A DNA stretch of 51,730 nucleotides from an uncultured Flavobacteriales bacterium. Its GTDB lineage: Bacteria > Bacteroidota > Bacteroidia > Flavobacteriales_D > Sanyastnellaceae. Both the position numbers and the translations under genes were made by a program. Positions 22,392 through 31,480 of this stretch are shown here, one piece after another. The notes beneath the pieces were generated by a model. It worked only from the letters and a program-made list of their open reading frames with translations, searched no databases and was not told where the DNA came from. Every line of letters starts with the position of its first letter. The first letter of the stretch is position 1. The DNA is taken from the NCBI GenBank assembly GCA_938084585.1, contig CALKFF010000026.1, positions 1-51,730 of the forward strand, written 5' to 3'.

Positions 22392-23438
22392 ATGGCCAAT
22401 TCTTCACGACCCATGGTGCTCGTCACCGGTGGCGCCGGCTACATCGGAAGCCACACCGCCGTGGCCCTCCACGAGGCGGGATTCATGCCCGTGTTGGTGG
22501 ACAACTTGCACAACTCCAAGGCCTCGGCCGTGGACGGCGTCCGGGCCATTGTGGGCGAAGACATCCCTTTCGAAGCCGTCGACATTTGTGACAAAGCAGC
22601 ATTGGAAGCGCTCTTCGGGCGGCATGACTTTGTGGGGGTGCTCCACTTCGCCGCGCACAAAGCGGTCGGCGAAAGCATGGCCAAACCGGCGATGTACGCG
22701 GCCAACAACGTCGGCGGCCTCGGCGTGCTGCTCGAGGTTGCCAGCGCACACGACTTGGACAACATCGTGTTTTCCTCGAGCTGCACGGTGTATGGCGAGC
22801 CGGAGGACATGCCCGTGGCTGAATCGGCCCCGTTCCAACGCGCCGAATCGCCCTACGGCTGGACCAAACAGGCGTGCGAACGCGTCTTGGAAGACCACGC
22901 TGCGGCGCGCGGAGCAGCCCATGTGGCCTTGCTTCGGTACTTCAACCCCATCGGCGCGCACCCTTCCGCGAACATCGGAGAGTTGCCCTTGGGTGTGCCC
23001 AACAATTTGATCCCGTTCCTCACCCAAGCCGTGTCCGGCATCCGCAAGGCCTTGACGGTGTTTGGCGGAGACTACGCCACGCCAGACGGCACCTGCATTC
23101 GGGACTATTTGCACGTCATGGATTTGGCCGAAGCCCACGTGGCGGCGTTGCAATGGTGCCTCGACCAGCCTGACGACCAGTCGGTCATCCGCCCGTTCAA
23201 CTTGGGCACAGGGAAAGGCGCTTCAGTGTTGGAAGTCATCCAGGGCTTCGAACGCGCCACCGGACAAAAGGTGCCCTACACCATGGGCGAACGCCGTGAA
23301 GGCGACGTCGTGGCGATTTGGGCGGACCCGTCCAGGGCGGCAAACGAACTCGGGTGGCGCACCACGCGAAGCCTCGACACGTCACTGGCCGACGCATGGC
23401 GCTGGCAGGAAAAACTGAACCAAGAGGGTTCGAATTAA
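22392..23438 (+). CDS. galE: UDP-glucose 4-epimerase
   Basis: A 348-residue NAD-dependent short-chain dehydrogenase that interconverts UDP-glucose and UDP-galactose, or the GlcNAc/GalNAc pair, for surface polysaccharides. NAD-binding GGAGYIGSHTAV is near residues 12-23. Catalytic Ser is in FSSSCTVYGEP and the Tyr-x-x-x-Lys in SPYGWTKQ. RYFNPIGAHPS and GDYATPDGTCIRDYLHVMDLA are GalE-specific. The start agrees with the promoter element 4 nt upstream. Its stop overlaps the stop of the convergent PAP2 gene. Confidence 0.96.
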   Translation: MANSSRPMVLVTGGAGYIGSHTAVALHEAGFMPVLVDNLHNSKASAVDGVRAIVGEDIPFEAVDICDKAALEALFGRHDFVGVLHFAAHKAVGESMAKPAMYAANNVGGLGVLLEVASAHDLDNIVFSSSCTVYGEPEDMPVAESAPFQRAESPYGWTKQACERVLEDHAAARGAAHVALLRYFNPIGAHPSANIGELPLGVPNNLIPFLTQAVSGIRKALTVFGGDYATPDGTCIRDYLHVMDLAEAHVAALQWCLDQPDDQSVIRPFNLGTGKGASVLEVIQGFERATGQKVPYTMGERREGDVVAIWADPSRAANELGWRTTRSLDTSLADAWRWQEKLNQEGSN

Positions 23439-24037
23439 AACAGCGTCAGCCACACGGACACCACCCCGACGGTGTATCCGGCGTAGACCTCTCGGGGCGT
23501 GTGCGCCCCCAACGTGAGCCTGCTCCACCCCACCAGTCCTGCGGACAACACCAAGGCGGTGACCCACCCCATGCTCCACAGGCCATTTTGAAGGGCCACG
23601 TGGGTGTACACGGCCAGGGTCCCTCCTTGCGCCATCATGTGCATGCTCACTTTCCGTCGCAGGGTGATGAGCCACGCAATGCCGATTGACACCACCAGGG
23701 ACAGGAGCACCTGGCGGTAAAACAGCGGCACCTCCACCGCGGTGCTGTTCAAGACCAACAGGTAGGCCATGGTGTAGTAGGCCAACACGAGCAAAAACGG
23801 CCACGGGCGCTCCTTGCGCGATCGGATGTCCAAGTCGCTGATGAAGCCTCGGCGTTGCAGCATCCACAGGGACACCGCAGGCGCCAACGTGTTGATCAAC
23901 AACAAGACAAACAAGTAGGAAAACAAGCCCATCCTGTGCTTGAGGTAGCCGTCCTCGGACAGCAACATCGCCAGGGTCAGCAGCGGCATACACAGCGGAT
24001 GAAGCACCGCACTCACCAACTTCGCCAGCGTCTTCAT
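23435..24037 (-). CDS. PAP2-like phosphatase family membrane protein
   Basis: A 200-residue membrane protein with about six helices. The C-terminal motif SRLTLGAHTPREVYAGYTVG (about 170-190) resembles the SRxxxxxHxxxD motif of PAP2 acid phosphatases, with Glu replacing Asp. The first PAP2 motif is seen only weakly as RSRKERPWP (about 72-81). A lipid-phosphate or undecaprenyl-phosphate role is possible but not shown. Its ATG follows the rpoN stop with a 1-nt overlap (TGATG). The 3' end overlaps the convergent galE by 4 bp. Confidence 0.72.
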   Translation of the reverse strand: MKTLAKLVSAVLHPLCMPLLTLAMLLSEDGYLKHRMGLFSYLFVLLLINTLAPAVSLWMLQRRGFISDLDIRSRKERPWPFLLVLAYYTMAYLLVLNSTAVEVPLFYRQVLLSLVVSIGIAWLITLRRKVSMHMMAQGGTLAVYTHVALQNGLWSMGWVTALVLSAGLVGWSRLTLGAHTPREVYAGYTVGVVSVWLTLF

Positions 24038-25503
24038 CACAGTTCCTTTCGCAGACGTGCCACAGGAATGCCAAGTTGCTCGCGGTACTTGGCGACCGTG
24101 CGGCGCGCGATGTTGTACCCCTTGGCGTTGAGCAACACCCCGAGCTTCTCATCGGAGAGCGGCTTTCGCTTGTCCTCCTCGGCGATCGCATCTTGGAGAA
24201 TCTTTTTGACCTCTCGGGAACTCACCTCTTCCCCACTGTCGGTGGTCAACCCTTCAGAGAAGAACCACTTCAGCGACAGCGTGCCGTAGGGCGTCTGGAC
24301 GTACTTGCTGTTGGCCACGCGCGAGACGGTGCTGATGTCCATGCCGATGCGCTCGGCGATGTCCTTCAAGATCATCGGTTTCAAGTCCACCTCGTCCCCG
24401 CTGAGGAAGTAGGCCCGCTGGTGGTCGACGATGGCGCGCATGGTTTTCATCAGGGTGCGCTGGCGCTGGGCTATGGCGTCGACAAACCATTTGGCGGCGT
24501 CCACTTTTTGCTTCACAAACGTCAGGGCTTCCTTCGTCGCCTTGTCCTGCTTGCCCCCCTGCGAGTAGGTGTCCATCATCTCCTTGTAGGTCCGGCTGAT
24601 GCGAAGGTCCGGCGCGTTTCGGCCGTTCAACTGCAAGGCGATGTCCTCCCCTTCCACGGCGAGCAAGAAGTCCGGGATCACATGTTGGATGGTCCGCGCC
24701 GATTCGCTGCCTGCGTTGCCTGGCTTGGGGTTCAGCCGGGTCAATTCGTCCAAGCCAGCTTTCAACGTGGCCTCATCGATGTTGAGCGACGTTTGGAGCT
24801 TGTCGTAGTGCTTCTTCACAAACGCGTCATAATGGTCGCGCAACATGGACTCGGCCAAGGCCAAGGATCGTTGACGGGGGTCGGCCTCGTCTTTGTCCGC
24901 CTGCTTGCGGTGAACCTGCAGCAGCAAGCACTCCTTCAAGTCGCGCGCACCCACCCCGGCAGGGTCCAACAAGTGGACCACCTCCAAGGCTGTCTCCAAC
25001 GATGCGCGGGGCACGTCGATGCCTTGGGTGAAAGCCAAATCGTTCACGATGCTGTCCAAGTCCCGCCGCAAGTACCCGTCGTCGTCCAGGTGCCCGATGA
25101 GGTGCTCGGCCAACGCCCGAGACTCGGCCGTGGTGTCCATGAGGGCGAGTTGGTCCACGAGGAGCTCGCGAAACGTCGACCCACTGCCAAGCGGCACCGT
25201 CTTCTCCTCCACGTCTGCGCCGTGGTTGCGGATGCCCAATTGGTAATCGGGGGTTTCGTCGTCGAGGTAGTCGTCGAAGTCAAACTCCTCCAACGCTTCG
25301 TTGCCCTCATCAGAGTCTTGGTTGTCGAATTCGTCCAGGTCAACCTCCACCTCGCCCCCTTCTTCGAGGGCAGGGTTGGCCTCCAGTTCCTGCTTGATGC
25401 GCGCTTCGAGTTCCAGCGTCGGCACCTGAAGCAACTTCATCAGCTGGATTTGCTGAGGAGAGAGCTTTTGGAGGAGTTTTTGCTGGAGACTCTGCTTGAG
25501 CAT
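24037..25503 (-). CDS. rpoN: RNA polymerase sigma-54 factor
   Basis: A 488-residue sigma-54, which directs RNA polymerase to -24/-12 promoters and needs AAA+ activators. Region I is the Gln- and Leu-rich start MLKQSLQQKLLQKLSPQQI. An acidic region II spans about 50-115. The core-binding and helix-turn-helix regions follow, with ISTVSRVANSKYVQTPYG near 385-402. The RpoN box, ARRTVAKYREQLGIP, is near the C-terminus. It sits 6 nt downstream of asnS and overlaps the PAP2 gene by one base. No activator is encoded in this window. Confidence 0.97.
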   Translation of the reverse strand: MLKQSLQQKLLQKLSPQQIQLMKLLQVPTLELEARIKQELEANPALEEGGEVEVDLDEFDNQDSDEGNEALEEFDFDDYLDDETPDYQLGIRNHGADVEEKTVPLGSGSTFRELLVDQLALMDTTAESRALAEHLIGHLDDDGYLRRDLDSIVNDLAFTQGIDVPRASLETALEVVHLLDPAGVGARDLKECLLLQVHRKQADKDEADPRQRSLALAESMLRDHYDAFVKKHYDKLQTSLNIDEATLKAGLDELTRLNPKPGNAGSESARTIQHVIPDFLLAVEGEDIALQLNGRNAPDLRISRTYKEMMDTYSQGGKQDKATKEALTFVKQKVDAAKWFVDAIAQRQRTLMKTMRAIVDHQRAYFLSGDEVDLKPMILKDIAERIGMDISTVSRVANSKYVQTPYGTLSLKWFFSEGLTTDSGEEVSSREVKKILQDAIAEEDKRKPLSDEKLGVLLNAKGYNIARRTVAKYREQLGIPVARLRKEL

Positions 25504-25509
25504 GCGGGG

Positions 25510-26958
25510 TTAGAATTCGGCGTTCTGCGGGGTGCGTGGGAATGGGATGACGTCCCGAATGTTGCCCATCCCGGTGACGTACATCACCAGCCTTTCAAAA
25601 CCCATGCCAAACCCGCAGTGCGGCGCCGTCCCAAACTTGCGCGTCTCCAAATACCACCACACGTGCTCCTCAGGAATGTTGAAGTCGGCGCACTTCTTCT
25701 TCAGCACGTCGAGGCGCTCTTCACGTTGGCTGCCGCCAATGATTTCGCCGATGCCAGGCACCAACACGTCCATCGCCGCCACGGTCTTGCCGTCCTCGTT
25801 GTCGCGCATGTAGAAGGCCTTGATGCCAGCCGGGTAATCTGTCACGATGACCGGTCCGCCGACGTGCTTCTCCACCAGCCAACGCTCGTGCTCGCTCTGC
25901 AAATCCACCCCCCACTCGACGGGGAACTTGAACTTCTTTTTCTTGTATGGCTTCGAATTCCGGAGCAAGTCAATCGCCTCGGTGTAGGTCAAATGTGTGA
26001 ACGGCGCATCCACCACCGCCTGCAACCGCGCCCGCAAAGGCTGGTCGTGTCGCTCGGCCTGGGGCAACTGCTTCTCCGCATCCAACTCCCGTTTCTCCAA
26101 GAAGGCCAGGTCGTCGGCCGCATGCTCCAAGGCGTACTGGAGGACGTGCTTCAAGCAGTCTTCCGCCAGCTTCATGTCGTCCTTCAAGTCGGCGAACGCG
26201 ATCTCAGGCTCGATCATCCAGAACTCGGCCAAGTGCCGGGACGTGTTGCTATTCTCCGCACGGAACGTGGGCCCAAAGGTGTACACCTGGCCCAGAGCCA
26301 TCGCCCCGAGTTCCGCCTCCAATTGGCCGCTCACGGTCAAGTTGGATTCCTTGCCGAAGAAGTCCTGGCTGACGTCCACCGAACCGTCTTCGGCGCGGGG
26401 AGGGTTCTCGACGTCCAGGGTTGTGACGCGGAACATCTCGCCAGCCCCCTCGGCATCGCTGCCCGTGATGATGGGGGTGTGGAGTTGGTAGAATCCGCGC
26501 TCGTGGAAAAAGCTGTGCACCGCGTACTGCAGCACGTGCCGCACGCGGAACACCGCCCCAAACGTGTTGGTCCGGAACCGCAAGTGCGCTTTCTCCCGCA
26601 AGAAGTCCAGGCTGTGACGCTTCATTTGAATGGGGAACTCGTCGGGGTCCGCCTCGCCAAGAAGGACCAATTCCTCGACCACCAACTCAGTGGACTGCCC
26701 CCCACCCTGGCTTTCAATCAAGGTGCCCACCGCTTGCACGGCCGCGCCGGTGTTGAGCTTCTTGAGGAGGTCGTCGGGGGTTTGGTCTTTGTCGACCACC
26801 CACTGAAGGTTGTGCAAGGTCGATCCGTCGTTCACGGCCAAAAAGCGGTCGTTCCGAAACGTCCGAACCCATCCGCACACCTTGTACGTCTGGCCCGTCG
26901 CAGACGCGTCGAGCAGGTTGGAAATGGGGGTCCGAGAAAGGTGGTTTGCGTCCGTCAT
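25510..26958 (-). CDS. asnS: Asparagine--tRNA ligase
   Basis: A 482-residue class II aminoacyl-tRNA synthetase. An N-terminal OB-fold anticodon-binding domain occupies about 15-120 (YKVCGWVRTFRNDRF). Class II motif 2 is in FGPTFRAENSNTSRHLAEFW, and motif 3 is GFGMGFERLVMYVTG near the C-terminus. The long insertion KKKFKFPVEWGVDLQSEHE is typical of AsnRS. ATG 26958 (MTDANH) is preferred to an upstream in-frame Met because the latter lacks family sequence. It is followed by rpoN after 6 nt. Confidence 0.96.
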   Translation of the reverse strand: MTDANHLSRTPISNLLDASATGQTYKVCGWVRTFRNDRFLAVNDGSTLHNLQWVVDKDQTPDDLLKKLNTGAAVQAVGTLIESQGGGQSTELVVEELVLLGEADPDEFPIQMKRHSLDFLREKAHLRFRTNTFGAVFRVRHVLQYAVHSFFHERGFYQLHTPIITGSDAEGAGEMFRVTTLDVENPPRAEDGSVDVSQDFFGKESNLTVSGQLEAELGAMALGQVYTFGPTFRAENSNTSRHLAEFWMIEPEIAFADLKDDMKLAEDCLKHVLQYALEHAADDLAFLEKRELDAEKQLPQAERHDQPLRARLQAVVDAPFTHLTYTEAIDLLRNSKPYKKKKFKFPVEWGVDLQSEHERWLVEKHVGGPVIVTDYPAGIKAFYMRDNEDGKTVAAMDVLVPGIGEIIGGSQREERLDVLKKKCADFNIPEEHVWWYLETRKFGTAPHCGFGMGFERLVMYVTGMGNIRDVIPFPRTPQNAEF

Positions 26959-27059
26959 GTCGTACTCAAAAGCGTGGTTCTTGCCGCGTGTGCGCTGCAC
27001 CTACAAAGTAACAACAGGCAACGGTCAAGCGCACCGCCCGAAAGACGCAAAATGGCAGG

Positions 27060-27746
27060 TCAGACGTCGCTTTCCACCTTGCCGTCCCGCAAGCGCACCG
27101 TCCGATGGGCGCACGCAGCAATGTCTTCCTCGTGGGTGACCAAGATGACCGTGTTGCCCGCCTTCTGGATGTCGGAGAACAGCTGCATCACCTCGAGCGA
27201 GGTCGCGGTGTCCAAATTGCCTGTGGGCTCGTCGGCCAAAATGATGGACGGTTTCATGACCAAGGCCCGGGCGACCGCCACGCGCTGGCGTTGTCCGCCG
27301 CTGAGTTCGTTGGGCTTGTGGTCCATCCGGTCTCCAAGCCCGACTTGGGTGAGCACCTCGCGTGCCCTTGCGTCCCGCTCCGCCTTGGAAAACCCGCCGT
27401 AAATCATGGGAAGGGCGACGTTCTCCACGGCCGTGTAGCGCGGGAGGAGGTTGAAGGTTTGGAAGACAAATCCAATCTCGCGGTTGCGGATGTCTGCCAA
27501 GGCGTCGTCGTCCAAACGGCTCACGTCCTGGCCATTGAGGATGTACTTCCCGGAGGTGGGGCTGTCCAAGCACCCAAGCATGTTCATCAAGGTGGACTTG
27601 CCCGAGCCAGAAGGCCCCATCAAGGCGACGTATTCGTTGGCGTGGATGTCCAAATCCAAGCCGTCGAGGGCTTGAACCATTTGGTCCCCAACGTGGTACG
27701 TTTTCCGCAGGTCGCGGGCATGGATCAAAGGTTGTCCACCGGCCAT
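27060..27746 (-). CDS. LolD/MacB-type ABC transporter ATP-binding protein
   Basis: A 228-residue ATPase of the LolD/MacB/FtsE-like group that powers lipoprotein release or mechanotransmission transporters. Walker A is GPSGSGKST (about 44-52), the Q-loop [10 protein letters not shown] is present, the signature is LSGGQRQRV, and Walker [12 protein letters not shown]. The H-switch is in LVTHEEDIA. No membrane subunit is adjacent, so it may serve a permease elsewhere. Its promoter element TAACTTCG ends 4 nt before the ATG. The 101 bp to asnS downstream hold no further gene. Confidence 0.9.
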   Translation of the reverse strand: MAGGQPLIHARDLRKTYHVGDQMVQALDGLDLDIHANEYVALMGPSGSGKSTLMNMLGCLDSPTSGKYILNGQDVSRLDDDALADIRNREIGFVFQTFNLLPRYTAVENVALPMIYGGFSKAERDARAREVLTQVGLGDRMDHKPNELSGGQRQRVAVARALVMKPSIILADEPTGNLDTATSLEVMQLFSDIQKAGNTVILVTHEEDIAACAHRTVRLRDGKVESDV

Positions 27747-27750
27747 GGTG

Positions 27751-27758
27751 CGAAGTTA
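27751..27758 (-). promoter_or_regulatory. Promoter -7 element of the LolD-type gene, 4 nt before ATG
   Basis: TAACTTCG, then CACC and ATG 27746. It is back to back with the cargo-gene promoter at 27796-27803. Confidence 0.6.
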
Positions 27759-27795
27759 GGCGAGGAACGTCCGGATGAGGGGTGGGGCTTCTGCG

Positions 27796-27803
27796 TAAGT
27801 TTG
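27796..27803 (+). promoter_or_regulatory. Promoter -7 element of the choice-of-anchor L gene, 4 nt before ATG
   Basis: TAAGTTTG, then GAGG and ATG 27808. The GAGG spacer also looks like a Shine-Dalgarno core but is too close to the ATG to act as one. Confidence 0.6.
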
Positions 27804-27807
27804 GAGG

Positions 27808-29955
27808 ATGCAGCAATTCTTCAAGACCCTTGCGAAGGTGTCCGCATGGACGGTGCTCGTGGCATCCCCCGTTTGGACCATGGCCCAGGCCACGATCACG
27901 CAGCCCTACGGCACGCCTGAGGAATACGTCCAAGAAATCTTGCTCGGCGACGGCGTGACCGCCACCAACATCACCTACACCGGGAGCTTGTCTCAGCTGG
28001 GGTTGTTGGAAAACGGCGCGTCGGTGTTCTCCGTGGACGCGGGCCTCATGCTCAACACCGACAACGCGTTGTGCGAGGACTTCTGCGCAGACTGCCTCGG
28101 AGAAGGGGTCGATCCCGACTTGCTCGAGGTGGCCAACAGCGTGCCTCCGCTTATTGGCCAATCGTTCACTGTGGGGAGCGTCCACGATTTGTGCATCTTG
28201 GAATTTGACTTTGAAGCGGGCGGGGACAGCATCTCGTTCAACTACGTGTTTGGCTCTGACGAATACCTGACCTACGTCAACACGCAGTACAACGACATCT
28301 TCGCGTTTTTCTTAAGTGGACCAGGCATTGCCGGGCCTTACGCGGCCCCTGCGGGCTTCCCCGACGGGGCCATCAACATCGCGCAGGTGCCAGAATCCGA
28401 CCCCCTGTTGCCGGTGACCATCAGCTCGGTGAACAACGTCACCAACACGGCGTATTACGTCGACAACCCAGCTCAGCAGGGCATCTGCACCAACGGCTAC
28501 ACCTCCACGTTCACCGCGGCTTCGGCCGTGCAATGCGGCGAAACTTACCACATCAAGCTCGCCATTGCGGACGGCTCTGACGGAGCCTTGGAAAGCTTTG
28601 TGGTGTTGGAGGCGGGGTCGTTCAGCTCCAACGCCGTGGCCTTGGAAGCGGAGGCCGTGCCCTTTGCGGCAGGTGGTTTGGAGAACATCGTCTCTTACGC
28701 CGACGCCATCGGGTTGCCCGACAACTTCCAATACCCCAACGGCGAGAGCTTCCCGTTTTCAGATTGGTTCGCCAACAACGACATCGCGGTGACCGTGGAC
28801 GGCCAGTCCACCTTGGTCGACGCCGTCATCATCGAAGGGTGCAACGACGCCCAGTTCACCGTGATTCGCTCTGAGGCAGAGGCCGCAGAGACGGACACCT
28901 TGTACCTGAACTTGGCGGGGTCGGCGCAGCTTGGGTTGGACTACGCCGAGAACTTCAACCAGGTCATCATGGGCCCAGGGCAAGTGGAAAGCACCATCAC
29001 CCTCGGAGTCGTGGACGACGGGTTCAATGAAGGCATCGAGACCGCCGAGATCACTTACGAATACGTCAATGGATGTGGCGAGCTCATCAGCACCACCAGC
29101 CTGGTGGTCATTGTGGACCCCATCCCCATTGAAGCGATTCCTGCGACGGTCGGGTGCCAAACCTTGGACGGAGTGCAGGAGCTCGGCTACACCGACATGG
29201 TGGGTTACGGGCCGTTCAACTACGAGTGGGCAGGGGATTCCTGGGACAACGCCACGATGGACCCCAGCGCGTGGACCACGTCGTTTGACTCGGTGTTTGT
29301 CATGACTGACAACAACGGACAGCTCATCGACACCCATGTCATTCAGCTCGTCGTAACCGACCAATGCGGCAACTCCATCGTCCACGAGCAAGAAGTGCTG
29401 TACCCCGTCATCTTCGAGACGGAAATTTGTGGCGGGGACGTCCAAGAATTCCCGGCGTACAACGCGGGCATTGCGGTGTCCGACGTCCTTCACAACGGCC
29501 AAAGCTTGATCAACACCACTCTGGGCAGCACCCCCTTGAAGGTGGACGCGATCGCGGTGGGCGACAACTGGCTTCTGGAAAGCATCTCTGCAGACGTGGT
29601 GGAATTGCAATGGTCGGACACCCTCACCTTGGTGGACACGTGCGGGTACGTGACCAAAGCCTTCATGCGCGTGCGCGATTGCATCATCCCCAACGTCTTC
29701 ACGCCCGACAACAGCGGCAAAAACGACAACTTCCGAATCCGCGGCCTCGACGGCTTCGCCGGATCGAAGCTCATCGTCTACAACCGCTACGGCACGGTGG
29801 TCTACACCAAAGAAACCGCGAGCGACGTGGAGTTTGAACTGGTGTGGAACGGCAACTTCGCCAACGGCAACCCTGCCCCTGCGGGCGTGTACCAGTGGGT
29901 GCTGCTCCGGGCCGACGGCCTCAAGGACAGCGGCGAGTTGAGCTTGATGCGCTGA
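27808..29955 (+). CDS. Choice-of-anchor L domain protein with T9SS type B sorting domain
   Basis: A 715-residue exported protein. Residues 1-27 are a signal peptide (ending TMAQ). The choice-of-anchor L domain, about 30-275, shows ISFNYVFGSDEYLTYVNTQY, a characteristic stretch, and paired Cys in CEDFCADC. Several beta-rich segments follow. The end, from about residue 625, has CIIPNVFTPDNSGKNDNF and then LIVYNRYGTVVY and GVYQWVLL, the gliding-motility-associated (type B) C-terminal sorting domain. It is exported by T9SS, probably to the surface. Its stop is 4 nt from the convergent gpmI stop. Ligand or adhesion role is unknown. Confidence 0.9.
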   Translation: MQQFFKTLAKVSAWTVLVASPVWTMAQATITQPYGTPEEYVQEILLGDGVTATNITYTGSLSQLGLLENGASVFSVDAGLMLNTDNALCEDFCADCLGEGVDPDLLEVANSVPPLIGQSFTVGSVHDLCILEFDFEAGGDSISFNYVFGSDEYLTYVNTQYNDIFAFFLSGPGIAGPYAAPAGFPDGAINIAQVPESDPLLPVTISSVNNVTNTAYYVDNPAQQGICTNGYTSTFTAASAVQCGETYHIKLAIADGSDGALESFVVLEAGSFSSNAVALEAEAVPFAAGGLENIVSYADAIGLPDNFQYPNGESFPFSDWFANNDIAVTVDGQSTLVDAVIIEGCNDAQFTVIRSEAEAAETDTLYLNLAGSAQLGLDYAENFNQVIMGPGQVESTITLGVVDDGFNEGIETAEITYEYVNGCGELISTTSLVVIVDPIPIEAIPATVGCQTLDGVQELGYTDMVGYGPFNYEWAGDSWDNATMDPSAWTTSFDSVFVMTDNNGQLIDTHVIQLVVTDQCGNSIVHEQEVLYPVIFETEICGGDVQEFPAYNAGIAVSDVLHNGQSLINTTLGSTPLKVDAIAVGDNWLLESISADVVELQWSDTLTLVDTCGYVTKAFMRVRDCIIPNVFTPDNSGKNDNFRIRGLDGFAGSKLIVYNRYGTVVYTKETASDVEFELVWNGNFANGNPAPAGVYQWVLLRADGLKDSGELSLMR

Positions 29956-29959
29956 CCGC

Positions 29960-31459
29960 TCAGACGAGCGAACGACCCGTCATTTCTTCAGGCTGGCTCA
30001 CGCCCATCAGGGCCAACACCGTGGGCGCGACGTCGGCGAGGATGCCGTCTTGCACTTCCTGGTGGCCTGATCCTTCGACCCATACCGGCACCGGGTTGGT
30101 GGTGTGGGCCGTGTGCGGGGTGCCGTCGGCGTTTCGCGCCAAATCCGCGTTGCCGTGGTCCGCAATGACCACCACCGCATACCCCTGCGACAGCGCCGCA
30201 TCCTTGACCTTCTTCAAGCATGCGTCGGTGGTTTCGACCGCCTTCACCACGGCGTCGAACACCCCCGTATGTCCGACCATGTCGGGGTTGGCGAAGTTCA
30301 AGCACAGGAAATCGGGCTTCCAGGTCGTCAGGGCCTCCACGGCCTTGTCCGTCAACTCCGGGGCGGACATCTCAGGCTGCAAGTCGTAGGTGGCCACTTT
30401 GGGACTGGCCGCCATGGCGCGCTGTTCCCCTTCAAAAGGCTCCTCACGCCCCCCGCTCAAAAAGAACGTGACATGCGGGTACTTCTCGGTCTCGGCCATC
30501 CGCAACTGGGTCTTGCCTGCGCGGCTGACGACCTCCCCGACGGTGTTGACCAGGTTGGGTTTGTCGTACAGAACGTGCACCCCCTTGAAACTGTCGTCGT
30601 AGTTGGTCATGGTGACGTAGTGCATGTCGAGCGGCGTCATGCCGTGCTCTTCGAAGGCTTCTTGGGTCAGGGCCTGGGTGATTTCGCGGCAACGGTCTGT
30701 GCGGAAGTTGAAGCACAAGAGCACATCACCGGGACGCACCACCCCGTTCACGCCTTCGATTTGGAAGGGCTCCACGAACTCGTCGGTGACCCCTTGGTCG
30801 TAGTGGGCTTGGACGCCGGCGACGGCGCTCGGGTGTTTGGCCTCGATGGCGCCGGTCAGCGCCGCGTAACTCCGGGCAATCCGTTCCCAGCGCTTGTCGC
30901 GGTCCATGGCGAAATAGCGCCCGTGCACAGAGGCAATACGAACGTTGGTGCCGTCAAGGTGGGCCTCCAGGTCCCCGAGGTACGTCGTGCCCATGTTGGG
31001 GGCCGTGTCCCGACCGTCGGTGAAGGCGTGGATCACGCAATCCTCCACCCCCGCGCGTGTCACCTCGTCGACCAACGCGTGCAAGTGCGCCTGTTGGCTG
31101 TGCACGCCGCCACGGGACACCAAGCCCATCAAGTGAAGTCGCACACCTGCCTTCTTCGCCGCATCCAGGGCGTCAATCAGCACCTGCTCCTGGCCAATCG
31201 CGCCAGACGCCACAGCGCGGTCGATGCGCAAGAGATCTTGGTAGACCACCCGACCGGCACCGATGTTCATGTGCCCAACTTCGCTGTTGCCCATTTGTCC
31301 TTGAGGCAGCCCCACATGCTCGCCGTCGGTCCGCAAGGAGGCATGAGGCACACGAGCGTTCATGTCGTCCACGCAAGGCGTCTCGGCCACGTGGATGGCG
31401 TTGTGTTCATCCGGGTTGCCGTGCCCCCAGCCGTCCAAAATGATCAGTGCGGTTTTCAT
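29960..31459 (-). CDS. gpmI: 2,3-Bisphosphoglycerate-independent phosphoglycerate mutase
   Basis: A 499-residue, dimanganese-type glycolytic enzyme interconverting 3- and 2-phosphoglycerate. The N-terminal metal motif is LILDGWGHGNP (6-16), and the phospho-serine motif GQMGNSEVGHMNIGAG lies near 54-69. Also seen are FTDGRDT, NFRTDRCREI, and C-terminal FANPDMVGHTG and VVIADHGNAD, which hold the second metal site. Length is typical. It has its own start-abutting promoter element at 31464-31471. Confidence 0.97.
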   Translation of the reverse strand: MKTALIILDGWGHGNPDEHNAIHVAETPCVDDMNARVPHASLRTDGEHVGLPQGQMGNSEVGHMNIGAGRVVYQDLLRIDRAVASGAIGQEQVLIDALDAAKKAGVRLHLMGLVSRGGVHSQQAHLHALVDEVTRAGVEDCVIHAFTDGRDTAPNMGTTYLGDLEAHLDGTNVRIASVHGRYFAMDRDKRWERIARSYAALTGAIEAKHPSAVAGVQAHYDQGVTDEFVEPFQIEGVNGVVRPGDVLLCFNFRTDRCREITQALTQEAFEEHGMTPLDMHYVTMTNYDDSFKGVHVLYDKPNLVNTVGEVVSRAGKTQLRMAETEKYPHVTFFLSGGREEPFEGEQRAMAASPKVATYDLQPEMSAPELTDKAVEALTTWKPDFLCLNFANPDMVGHTGVFDAVVKAVETTDACLKKVKDAALSQGYAVVVIADHGNADLARNADGTPHTAHTTNPVPVWVEGSGHQEVQDGILADVAPTVLALMGVSQPEEMTGRSLV

Positions 31460-31463
31460 GCCG

Positions 31464-31471
31464 CGAATGTA
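31464..31471 (-). promoter_or_regulatory. Promoter -7 element of gpmI, 4 nt before ATG
   Basis: TACATTCG, then CGGC and ATG 31459. It lies between the gpmI start and the upstream kinase stop, only 22 nt apart. Confidence 0.6.
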
Positions 31472-31480
31472 GGGGACGAC

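Noticed and set aside
24076-27402. Very long plus-strand open frame (1108 codons) over rpoN and asnS
   Set aside because: It is antisense to two certain genes, has no recognisable domain, and is rich in His, Val, Arg and Leu as expected from reversed GC-rich codons.
29957-29970. Hairpin CGCTC-AGAC-GAGCG at the convergent cargo/gpmI junction as a terminator
   Set aside because: Only 5 bp of stem and no T tract on either side.
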